A stretch of DNA of 64,000 bases. It comes from Parerythrobacter_A sp963761775 (GTDB taxonomy: Bacteria > Pseudomonadota > Alphaproteobacteria > Sphingomonadales > Sphingomonadaceae). The notes under the pieces were generated by a model that had not been told where the DNA came from, did no database searches, and worked only from the letters and a program-made list of their open reading frames with translations. Positions within the stretch are counted from its first letter, which is position 1. Each line of letters starts with the position of its first letter. The stretch is from contig CAVXIF010000011.1 in assembly GCA_963761775.1 (NCBI GenBank), positions 868,001 through 932,000 of the forward strand. Reading direction: 5' to 3'. The position numbers and the translations under genes were made by a program. Positions 27,215-35,268 of the stretch are shown here, piece by piece.

Positions 27215-28109
27215 ATGAGCACCCATCGCACACCGGACGACCGTTTCGCCGATCTTGCGGACTACCCGTATGCGGCGAATTACAGCACGGTGGGCGACGG
27301 GCTGCGGCTCCATTATGTCGACGAAGGACCGCGCGAGGCGACGCCGGTGCTGATGATGCATGGCGAACCGACCTGGAGCTACCTCTACCGCAACATGATC
27401 GGGCCGGTGGTGGACGCAGGCTATCGCGTGCTCGCCCCCGACCTGATCGGCTTCGGCAAGTCGGACAAGCCAACCGACCGCGATGTGTTCAGCTATGCCG
27501 GCCATGTCGCGTGGATGCGCGAATGGTTCGAGGGACTGGACCTTACCGGCGTCGTGCTGGCGTGTCAGGACTGGGGCTCGCTGATTGGCCTGCGGCTGGT
27601 CGCGGCGATGCCGGACCGGTTCGCGGCGGTCGTGCTTGCCAATGGCGGTCTGCCCGCCGGTCAGGAACCGCCCGAAGCCTTCGCCAAGTGGCGCGAGTTC
27701 AGCCAGAAAAGCCCGGTCTTCCCCATCGGCCAGCTTATCCAGGGCGGCACCACCACTGTCCTGCCCGACGCTGTTGTTGCCGCATACGATGCGCCCTTCG
27801 ATATCGAGGACAGCAAGGCGGCAGCCCGCGTGTTTCCCTGCGCTCGTCCCGCTGGGCGAGAATGTCGCCGTGCCGGACCAGAAGGCGGCGTGGGACGTGC
27901 TCGCCGCATTCGACAAGCCCTTCACCTGCTGCTTCAGCGACGAGGACGCCATAACCAAGGGCGGCGAACGCGCCTTCATGGAGCGCGTGCGCGGAGCCAA
28001 GGGCCACGACCTGCACCGCACGCTGAAGGGCGGCCACTTCATCCAGGAAGACGATCCGCAGGGCTTTGTCGGGGCCATCCTCGATACCGCCCGGTATGCA
28101 GGCGTGTAA
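27215..28109 (+). CDS. Haloalkane dehalogenase (frameshifted)
   Basis: Alpha/beta hydrolase that cleaves carbon-halogen bonds by attack of an aspartate, about 297 residues repaired. HGEPTWSYLYRNMI is the oxyanion/halide motif with Trp. The nucleophile Asp is in ACQDWGSLIGLRL. The catalytic His is in LKGGHFIQEDDPQ near the C-terminus. An extra C in the CCC run at 27836-27838 shifts the frame after KAAARVF; removal gives FPALVPLGENVAVPDQ and the His-containing end. It starts 12 bases after rne ends. Natural substrates of chromosomal members are often unknown. Confidence 0.9.
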
Positions 28110-28163
28110 GCGCCTGCGCCAATTAGCGCTTCCTGCTTCCATCCGCTCTGCTACTATCCTTGC

Positions 28164-29177
28164 ATGACAATCGAACTAGAGCCGCTCCGCATCCCCGCTG
28201 CACAAAAAGAGCAGGTGCGGATGCTGTTCATGGCGAAGCACGCCCTGTGGGGCGGCGGCATGCATCCGGAGGACGGCAATCATGCGATCTACCACCACGA
28301 GGTTCGCACTGCGCTGGAAAGCATCGGCCTCAACCTGACATTCGCCGATACCTATCAGGTGCTGTTCGAACAGCCGGACGTCGATTACGTCTTCCCTCTG
28401 CTCAATCGCGGCGGGTTCGTGAACAGCGAGATGCTGATCCCGCTGCTGTGCAACATGCAACGCCTGCCATACATGGGCGCCATGCCCTTCCTGCGCGGTT
28501 TGGGCGATGACAAGTCCGCATCCAAGCTGGTGGCTGTGCATGCCGGCGTGCCGACCGCACCGTGGTTCGCATTTCGCCGCGGGGCACCTGTAGAAGAAGC
28601 GGACCTGCCACCCTCGCCCGACCATCGCTGGGTCATCAAGCCGAATGCCTCGTCGGCCAGCTGGGGTATTTCCGACGCGCCGGACTGGCAGGGCGTCGCC
28701 AACGCCATCGCCGATATTCACGGTCAGGGTCACGATGCCATCGTGGAACCGTATCTGGACGGGTATGACGTGCAATGCGCGTTCATCACGATGCACGGCA
28801 AGCCGGTCGCGCTGCCCATGCTGTGGTACGAGCGCGAAGATACGCAGAAACTATGGACCTATTACGAAAAGCGTGATCTGGTGACGAATACCGAGAAGGC
28901 GGCGCTCAAGTCCTTCGACCATCCCGACTTCGCACCGAAGATTGCAGCGATGGCAGAGGCCGTTGCCCGGCAGTTCGTGCCGTTCGATTACGGGCGCATC
29001 GAATTTCGCGTCGATCTGAAAACGGGCGAGATCAACTTCATCGAGATCAATCTCAACTGCAATTTATGGTCCGAAAAGGTGATGGCAAAGGCTGCCGCGC
29101 TTGGTGGACTGTCGCATACCGATCTGCTGGAAACGCTGCTGGCGGAAAGCTGGCGCAGGAATGCATTGATCAGTTGA
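28164..29177 (+). CDS. ATP-grasp ligase of D-Ala-D-Ala ligase type, function unknown
   Basis: 337 residues. The ATP-grasp fold is shown by HRWVIKPNASSASWGISD (lysine and glycine-rich loop), DAIVEPYLDGYDVQCAFI (acidic strand) and a C-terminal metal site, RIEFRVDLKTGEINFIEINL followed by NCNLWSE. Such enzymes join a carboxylate to an amine or thiol through an acyl-phosphate. The N-terminal part (KHALWGGGMHPEDGNH) is not a standard Ddl N-domain. It is coupled by TGATG to a nucleotidyltransferase gene, so the two probably act on the same metabolite. I do not recognise the pathway. Confidence 0.82.
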   Translation: MTIELEPLRIPAAQKEQVRMLFMAKHALWGGGMHPEDGNHAIYHHEVRTALESIGLNLTFADTYQVLFEQPDVDYVFPLLNRGGFVNSEMLIPLLCNMQRLPYMGAMPFLRGLGDDKSASKLVAVHAGVPTAPWFAFRRGAPVEEADLPPSPDHRWVIKPNASSASWGISDAPDWQGVANAIADIHGQGHDAIVEPYLDGYDVQCAFITMHGKPVALPMLWYEREDTQKLWTYYEKRDLVTNTEKAALKSFDHPDFAPKIAAMAEAVARQFVPFDYGRIEFRVDLKTGEINFIEINLNCNLWSEKVMAKAAALGGLSHTDLLETLLAESWRRNALIS

Positions 29178-29980
29178 TGGGTGCAACCGCAGAACAGGTA
29201 ACCGTCGTGCTGCTGGCGGCGCAGCGGGCCGGCGTCGCCAATCCGTTGGCGAAACGGGCCGGCGTCTCCCACAAATGCCTCGCGCCGATACGCGGACGCG
29301 CTCTCATTCGCCATGTCCTCGATACGCTGGTGCGCGTACCAAATCTTGCTGCAATCCGAGTCTCGATAGAGCCCGAGGCGCACGATGCGTTGAGTAGCGT
29401 CATAACCGACTATGCGGGGGACGGTATCCCGATCAGTCTGGTCGCCAGCGATGCAAACATCGTGACCAGCGTGGAACAAGCCAGCATCGGGGCAACGGGG
29501 CCGATCGTCATTACTACTGCCGACAATGTTTTGCTGACGCAGGATGCCGTGCGTCGCATGCGTGAAGCAGTCCAAACGGCCGACGCCGTGATCGGGGTCG
29601 CGCGCGAGGCAAATGTGAGGGCTGCGCACGCCGAAGGACAACGTAATTTCTATCCGTTGGCGGATGGCGGGATTGCCAATTGCAACCTCTACGCCCTGCG
29701 CAGCCGCGATGCGCTGAAGGCTGCGGAAGTGTTTCGCGAGGGCGGGCAGTTCATGGCAAATCCGATGCGCATGGTGCGTGCCTTCGGTCTCGTCAATCTG
29801 GTGCTGCTGCGGCTGGGCTGGCTGAAGCTGGATGCGGCGATGGACCGGCTGGGACGCAAGCTGGGCCTGACGATCAAGGCGGTGGCGTTCGAGGATGGCG
29901 CTCTGGCAATCGATGTCGATAACGAGCGCACCTATGCGGTGTGCGAGGAATTGCTGCCGACCCGCCCCGCCAAGGGCTGA
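29177..29980 (+). CDS. MobA-like nucleotidyltransferase, function unknown
   Basis: 267 residues in the nucleotide-diphospho-sugar transferase fold (GT-A). The N-terminal signature is loose but visible: VVLLAAQRAGVANPLAKRAG, then HKCLAPIRGRALIRHVLDTL, with the metal-site-like acidic stretch VITTADNVLLTQ. Such enzymes transfer a nucleotidyl group to a sugar phosphate, cofactor or phospho-alcohol. The C-terminal third (GGQFMANPMRMVRAFGLVNL) has an amphipathic, possibly membrane-associated segment. The ATG at 29177 overlaps the stop of the ATP-grasp gene. Confidence 0.8.
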   Translation: MGATAEQVTVVLLAAQRAGVANPLAKRAGVSHKCLAPIRGRALIRHVLDTLVRVPNLAAIRVSIEPEAHDALSSVITDYAGDGIPISLVASDANIVTSVEQASIGATGPIVITTADNVLLTQDAVRRMREAVQTADAVIGVAREANVRAAHAEGQRNFYPLADGGIANCNLYALRSRDALKAAEVFREGGQFMANPMRMVRAFGLVNLVLLRLGWLKLDAAMDRLGRKLGLTIKAVAFEDGALAIDVDNERTYAVCEELLPTRPAKG

Positions 29981-29985
29981 CGCAT

Positions 29986-30729
29986 TTAGTCGGGCACGCG
30001 CTCGCCGTCATAGGCAAACACGCCGCCGCTATCGGCGGGGGTCAGATTGGACAGCACCGATAACAGCGCAGACGCCGCATCGCCGGGTTTTGTAAGCTGG
30101 CCATTGGGCAGGTTCGACTGGAACGGTTCGCTCAGCGCGGTATCCACCGTGCCGGGGTGCAGCCCGACGACAACCGCCTGCTTGTGCGTGCGCGCGACTT
30201 CGATGGAAAAAGTCTTCAACAGCATGTTCAGCGCCGCCTTGCTGGCGCGATAGGAATACCACCCGCCCACCCGGTTATCGCCTATTGACCCGACCCGGGC
30301 GGACAAGGCTGCAAACACCGTGCGCTCCTTGCGCGGTGCCGCTGCGAACACATGCTTGGCAACCAGCGCGGGACCGTAAGTGTTGATGCGAAAGACCTGC
30401 TCCATCGCGTTGATATCCAACGCTTTGTGGCTGCGCTCCGGCCCGGTTCCATCGCCGAGCGTGAGCGTGCCCGTGGCAACGATGACGAGGTCCGGCACCG
30501 CATCGCCGAACCCGGTAATGGCGTCGGCGATGCTGGCTTCGTCGGTCAGGTCGAACCGGAAGGGCGTTACCCCCCCTACCGTCGGTACATCGCCGCTGCG
30601 CGAGCCTGCCAGCACCGGAACGCCCTGTTCCACCAGCGCGGATACCAAGGCCGCACCGATGCCGCCGCTTGCGCCGAACACTGCCGCGAGGTTGGGCCAT
30701 GTCCGGTTGTCCTGTCCTACATCGCTCAT
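29986..30729 (-). CDS. Short-chain dehydrogenase/reductase
   Basis: 247 residues, a cytosolic NAD(P)-dependent oxidoreductase of the SDR family. The glycine motif is AAVFGASGGIGAALVSALVE and the active-site Tyr/Lys pair is YSYRASKAALN. The usual NNAG is replaced by VATGTL. The Ser is in ALSARVGSIGDN. The start MSDVGQDNRTWPN at 30729 is chosen over an upstream in-frame start. It is convergent with the nucleotidyltransferase and divergent from sdhB. No substrate can be assigned. Confidence 0.87.
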   Translation of the reverse strand: MSDVGQDNRTWPNLAAVFGASGGIGAALVSALVEQGVPVLAGSRSGDVPTVGGVTPFRFDLTDEASIADAITGFGDAVPDLVIVATGTLTLGDGTGPERSHKALDINAMEQVFRINTYGPALVAKHVFAAAPRKERTVFAALSARVGSIGDNRVGGWYSYRASKAALNMLLKTFSIEVARTHKQAVVVGLHPGTVDTALSEPFQSNLPNGQLTKPGDAASALLSVLSNLTPADSGGVFAYDGERVPD

Positions 30730-30808
30730 ATCCGCTAGACGGTTCGGCAATCGCAACGGTTCCGGCACTTCGCCTTTTCAACACGGGAAAAGGTTTGCCC
30801 TTGAACTG

Positions 30809-30824
30809 TGTAACACGTGTCACA
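30809..30824. promoter_or_regulatory. CRP/FNR-family-like palindrome upstream of sdhB
   Basis: TGTAACACGTGTCACA is a 16-base near-perfect palindrome, with one mismatched position per arm, in the 226-base divergent gap between the SDR and sdhB genes. It fits the TGTGA-N6-TCACA layout of CRP/FNR-type regulators with one change. It lies 131 bases before the sdhB ATG. A regulator binding here could act on either gene. Confidence 0.4.
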
Positions 30825-30896
30825 TGTCCTACATTTCCGCGGCGGACAGGTGCCTGGCGGTCACGGCCTGTTCGCAACTTCGCAAGCGTTCCGCGC

Positions 30897-30924
30897 TTGT
30901 CTGGCGATACGTTCTTGCTATCGT
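30897..30924 (+). promoter_or_regulatory. Candidate sdhB promoter
   Basis: TTGTCT (30897-30902), a 16-base spacer, then TATCGT (30919-30924), ending 31 bases before the sdhB ATG. Hexamers are four or so of six to consensus and spacing is slightly short. It is the best match I see in this region and lies downstream of the palindrome at 30809. Confidence 0.35.
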
Positions 30925-30955
30925 GCAAACCAGCGTAAACGGGAATTAGACGATC

Positions 30956-31738
30956 ATGGCGACTTTCACTCTTCCGAAGAATTCGAAAATCACCGGTGAA
31001 AGCCGCCGGTTCACGGTCGATGACGCGGGCACGAAAAAGGCGTTCAAAATCTATCGCTACGATCCCGACAGCGGTGAAAATCCCCGTTACGACACGTTCG
31101 AAGTCGATCTGGAACAGTGCGGCCCGATGGTGCTGGACGCGATCATCAAGATCAAGGCGGAGGTCGATCCGTCGCTGACATTCCGCCGGTCCTGCCGCGA
31201 AGGGATTTGCGGTTCGTGTTCGATGAACATCAACGGCAAGAACGCGCTGGCCTGCACTACCGCCATCGAAGACCTGAAGGGCGAAGTGCGCATCACGCCG
31301 CTGCCCCATATGGAAGTTATCAAGGATCTGGTTCCCGACTTCACCCATTTCTACGCGCAATACGCTTCTATCCGGCCGTGGCTGCAATCGGTTACGCCGA
31401 CGCCCAGCGGCAAGGAGCGGTTGCAGACGCCGGAACAGCGCGAGCAGCTCGACGGGCTGTACGAATGCATCCTGTGCGCCTGCTGTTCCGCCGCCTGCCC
31501 CAGCTATTGGTGGAATTCCGACAAGTTCCTTGGCCCCGCCATCCTGTTGCAGGCCTATCGCTGGTTGGCCGACAGCCGTGACGAGATGACGGGCGAGCGG
31601 CTGAACGAGCTGGAAGATCCTTTCCGCCTCTATCGCTGCCATACCATCATGAACTGCGCCAATGTCTGTCCCAAGGGCCTGTCGCCCGCCAAGGCCATTG
31701 CGGAAACCAAGAAGATGATGGCCGAGCGCGAAATCTGA
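30956..31738 (+). CDS. sdhB: Succinate dehydrogenase iron-sulfur subunit
   Basis: 260 residues. Transfers electrons from the flavoprotein subunit to quinone in complex II of the TCA cycle. All three clusters are visible: [2Fe-2S] from RRSCREGICGSC and the later Cys in NALACTTAIE; [4Fe-4S] from ECILCACCSAACP; [3Fe-4S] from RCHTIMNCANVCPKGL. The other complex II genes (sdhA, sdhC, sdhD) are not adjacent, so sdhB here leads an operon with a thioesterase and zapE instead. Confidence 0.97.
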   Translation: MATFTLPKNSKITGESRRFTVDDAGTKKAFKIYRYDPDSGENPRYDTFEVDLEQCGPMVLDAIIKIKAEVDPSLTFRRSCREGICGSCSMNINGKNALACTTAIEDLKGEVRITPLPHMEVIKDLVPDFTHFYAQYASIRPWLQSVTPTPSGKERLQTPEQREQLDGLYECILCACCSAACPSYWWNSDKFLGPAILLQAYRWLADSRDEMTGERLNELEDPFRLYRCHTIMNCANVCPKGLSPAKAIAETKKMMAEREI

Positions 31739-31772
31739 TCGTTCGCTTCGCCGGACGTTCCGGCATAGCGTA

Positions 31773-32240
31773 ATGGCCGTTCCCGCCTTCTTCACAAGCG
31801 TGCCGCTGCCCGATTATCCCGGCTGGGATAGCTGGGATCTGGCCGACGACACGCGCTTCAACGCGCAGGTCATGGGCCAGTTAATGGTTCGGCGCGAGGG
31901 CGGCGAGGATGCCCCGCGCTGCCGGTTGCGGATGCTGCCGGAACACCGGCATACCAATCTGCAGAACATGATCCACGGCGCGGTGACGCTGTCGCTGATC
32001 GACATATCGCTGTTCTCCGCGCAGCACCTGCTGGGGCGCGGCGACGGGGCGATGGCAGTGACGCTGGAGCTGTCGACCCAGTTCATCGGCACAGGCGATG
32101 TGGCGCGCCCGCTGGATGCGGTGGTGGAGGTGCTGCGCGAAACGGGGCGCATGATGTTCCTGCGCGGCGATGTTGTGCAGGATGCGGACCGCGTCGCGGC
32201 GTTCTCCGGCGTCATTCGCAAGGTCTCTGCGAAGCCGTGA
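31773..32240 (+). CDS. PaaI-type hotdog-fold thioesterase
   Basis: 155 residues. Hotdog-fold acyl-CoA thioesterase family, with the motif HTNLQNMIHGAVTLSLIDIS (the HGG/HGA region with the Asp of the active site) and AVTLELSTQFIGTGDVARPL, the second strand typical of PaaI-like enzymes. It starts 34 bases after sdhB and its stop overlaps the zapE start (GTGA). The acyl substrate is unknown. Confidence 0.87.
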   Translation: MAVPAFFTSVPLPDYPGWDSWDLADDTRFNAQVMGQLMVRREGGEDAPRCRLRMLPEHRHTNLQNMIHGAVTLSLIDISLFSAQHLLGRGDGAMAVTLELSTQFIGTGDVARPLDAVVEVLRETGRMMFLRGDVVQDADRVAAFSGVIRKVSAKP

Positions 32241-33355
32241 CAGGTATCCGCCGCCGCTACGATGCGCTGATCGCCAATGGCGAATTGCGCGCCGACGTGG
32301 AGCAAGCTGCGGCGGTGGACGAACTGGCGCGGGTACAGAGCGAACTGGAGGCGGTGCCGCGCCGGGGCAGCGTGCTGTGGCGCATGCTGACGGGCAAACC
32401 CGATGCGGTGCGCGGCATGTACATGTGGGGCGGCGTGGGGCGCGGCAAATCCATGCTGATGGACCTGTTCCACGACAGCCTTGCAATAAAACGCAAACGC
32501 CGCGCGCATTTCCACGCCTTCATGCAGGACGTCCACGCCATGCTGCGCGAGGAACGCCGCGCCGAAAAAGGCGACCCCATTCCCCCCGTCGCCGCCCGCA
32601 TCGCCGCCGATGTCCGCTGCCTGTGTTTCGACGAGATGGTGGTAAACAACAGCGCCGACGCCATGATCATGTCGCGCCTGTTCGCCGCGCTGATGGAAGA
32701 TGAAAACGTCACCGTCATCACTACCTCCAACCGCCCGCCGCGCGATCTTTACAAGGACGGGCTGAACCGCGAACATTTCCTGCCCTTCATCGATCTGGTG
32801 CAGGACCGGATGGCGGTGGTGCCGTTGAACGGGCCGACCGATTACCGGATGGAGCGGATGGCGGGGCTGGACAGCTGGCACACTCCGTTGGGCGAAGCGG
32901 CGACCGCCAAGGTGACCGAAGCGTTCTTCCGGATGACGGACTTCGACCCCGGCGATGCCGACCATGTGCCCTCCGCCGAGCTGGAAGTAAGCGCCAAGCG
33001 GACCATACATGTCCCCAAGTCGCTCAAGGGAGTCGCTGTCTTCAGTTTCAAGCGGCTATGCGTAGAGGCGCGCGGGGCGAAGGATTATCTTGCGATTGCA
33101 AGGGCCTATCATACCGTCATCATCGTCGGCATTCCGAAAATGGGACGGGACGCGCGCAACGAGGCGGCGCGCTTCGTCACCCTGATCGACGCATTGTACG
33201 AATACCGCGTCAAACTGTTCGCCACTGCCGCGACGGAGCCGGACGCGCTCTATACCAGCGGCGATGGCAGCTTCGAGTTCGACCGCACGGTCAGCCGCCT
33301 GATGGAGATGCAGAGTGCGGAATACATGGCGCTGGGCCACGGCACCGACGGATAA
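32237..33355 (+). CDS. zapE: Cell division protein ZapE / AFG1-like ATPase
   Basis: 372 residues. AAA+ P-loop ATPase of the AFG1 family, linked to Z-ring stability in E. coli and to protein quality control of respiratory complexes in mitochondria. Walker A is WGGVGRGKSMLMDLFH and Walker B is VRCLCFDEMVVNN; a sensor-like TTSNRPPRDLYKDGL follows. The GTG start at 32237 overlaps the thioesterase stop. Its TAA ends directly against the convergent amidotransferase stop, with no bases between. Confidence 0.93.
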   Translation: MTGIRRRYDALIANGELRADVEQAAAVDELARVQSELEAVPRRGSVLWRMLTGKPDAVRGMYMWGGVGRGKSMLMDLFHDSLAIKRKRRAHFHAFMQDVHAMLREERRAEKGDPIPPVAARIAADVRCLCFDEMVVNNSADAMIMSRLFAALMEDENVTVITTSNRPPRDLYKDGLNREHFLPFIDLVQDRMAVVPLNGPTDYRMERMAGLDSWHTPLGEAATAKVTEAFFRMTDFDPGDADHVPSAELEVSAKRTIHVPKSLKGVAVFSFKRLCVEARGAKDYLAIARAYHTVIIVGIPKMGRDARNEAARFVTLIDALYEYRVKLFATAATEPDALYTSGDGSFEFDRTVSRLMEMQSAEYMALGHGTDG

Positions 33356-35255
33356 TCAGCCGGTCGGCTCCAGCTTGCGCGTTGCCGCGTCAAGCATGAC
33401 GAGTTGCCACAGCATACGCCCGTTGTCCCGCCGCCCCGCGATGTGCTCCTCCGCGATGCGCCCGATGGTTGCGGAGTCCAGCCAGCCCGCCTCCACCGCC
33501 AGCGAATCCGTTGCCAGCGACCGCGCCCGGTCGGCCAGCGGCCCGCGAAACCAGTCGCTGATCGGCGTCACGAAACCCTGCTTGGGCCGATACAGGATTT
33601 CGTCGGGCAGATAGCGTTCCATCGTCTTTTTCAGCAACCACTTGCCCTGCCTGCCCCGCACCCGCTGGCGACGTGGCAGCGTTGCGGCGAACTCGATCAG
33701 GCGGTGGTCGAGCAGCGGCTCGCGCGCTTCAAGGCTGACCGCCATGCTGGTGCGGTCGACCTTGGTCAGGATATCGCCCGGCATCCAGAAGGTGAGGTCG
33801 GCATATTGCGCGCGGTCCAGCCCGTCGCGCGCCGGGGCACTGCGCATGGTTTCCAGCAGCGGTTGCTCCCCGCGATACCCGTCCAGGCCGCGCGCAAAGC
33901 CTACGGTATAAAGCGCGTCGCGCTGCTCCGGCGTGGTGACGGACAGTGCAGCAGCGTATGCCGCGTCGCCATCGCCCGCGAGGCCGAGCAACGTGGATTT
34001 CGCGCGGAACGGACGCGGCGCCCAGTCCGCCTTGGGCCACCACCGCCCCAGCGTTCCAAACACGTTTTGGCGAAAACCAGCGGGCAACAGCGACCGCGCG
34101 CGTTCCTCGTGCGCGTGGAAGACCTGCCGTCGATAGCCCGCAAATGCCTCGTCCGCGCCATCGCCCGACAATGCCACCGTCACACTGCCGCGCGCGAGCT
34201 GGCACACCCGCCATGTCGGCAGGGCGGAGGCATCGGCGAACGGCTCGTCGAACATCGCGGCCAGCGCATCGATATGGTCGAAATCATCGGGATCGACGCG
34301 CCGCGCGCGATGGTCGGTGTCGAACAGCGCCGCAACCTTCTCGGCGTGCGAGGTTTCGTCGTACTCGGCCACATCGAACCCGATGGAGCAGGTCCGCACC
34401 GGTGTCGTGCTGGCCTCCGCCATCAGCGCGACGACACTGGAGCTGTCCACCCCGCCCGACAGGAATGCGCCAAGCGGAACGTCCGCCACCATGCGCGAGG
34501 TAACGCCGGTGCGAACATGGTCGAGCAATTCAGCGGATAGATCCGCCGTGCCGCCCTTCGCCCGCTTGCTGAAATCGACATCCCACCACCGTTGCGGCGC
34601 ATCCGGCCCGTGCCCCTGCCGGAAACGCTGGAAATGCCCTGCCGCCAGCTTCGTGACACCGTGCAGGATACTGCGATGGTCGGGCACATAGCCCCAGGTC
34701 AGGTAATCCTCGATCGCTAGCGGATCGATAGTGCGGCGCAGGCCGGGATGCGCCAGCAGACCTTTCAGTCTCGGACGCAAATGCCAGGCTGCCATCGCTC
34801 AACTGCGCGGTGAACAGCGGCTTCACGCCAAGCCGGTCGCGCGCCAGATACAGCGTGCGCTGGTCCAGATCGTACAGCGCGAAGGCGAACATCCCGTTCA
34901 ATCGCGCGAGGCAGTCCATGCCCCACTGGCGATAGGCGGCAAGGATGACCTCGGTATCACCATCGGTCGCAAAGCGTGCGCCCAGCCCCGTGAGCTCGCG
35001 CCGCAGCTCGCGGTAATTGTAGATCTCGCCATTGAACACGATCACCGCGCGGCCATCGGTGGAATGCATCGGTTGCGGAGAACCGGCCACGTCGATGATC
35101 GACAGGCGACGATGGCCCAGCCCGATGCCGTGATCGGTCCACACCCCTGCCCCGTCCGGCCCGCGATGCACCATCGCGTCGCACATCCGCTCGACGCGGC
35201 GGGGGTCCACCGGCTTGGGCGTGCCGTGGTGAAAGATACCGGCAATGCCGCACAT
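33356..35255 (-). CDS. XrtA-system amidotransferase, asparagine synthase type (frameshifted)
   Basis: About 632 residues once repaired. Class II glutamine amidotransferase with Cys2 (MCGIAGIFHHG) and the conserved NGEIYNYRELR, fused to an asparagine synthetase domain with PP-loop LSGGVDSSSVVAL. Members in XrtA clusters (exosortase A system-associated amidotransferase 1) are thought to amidate sugar acids in the polysaccharide. An extra base at about 34769 shifts the frame between LAFASE and LKGLLAHPGLRRT; dropping it gives a continuous protein. It is the last gene of the minus-strand exopolysaccharide block, 13 bases from the exosortase ORF. Confidence 0.92.
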
Positions 35256-35268
35256 GGTGGAGCGCGCC

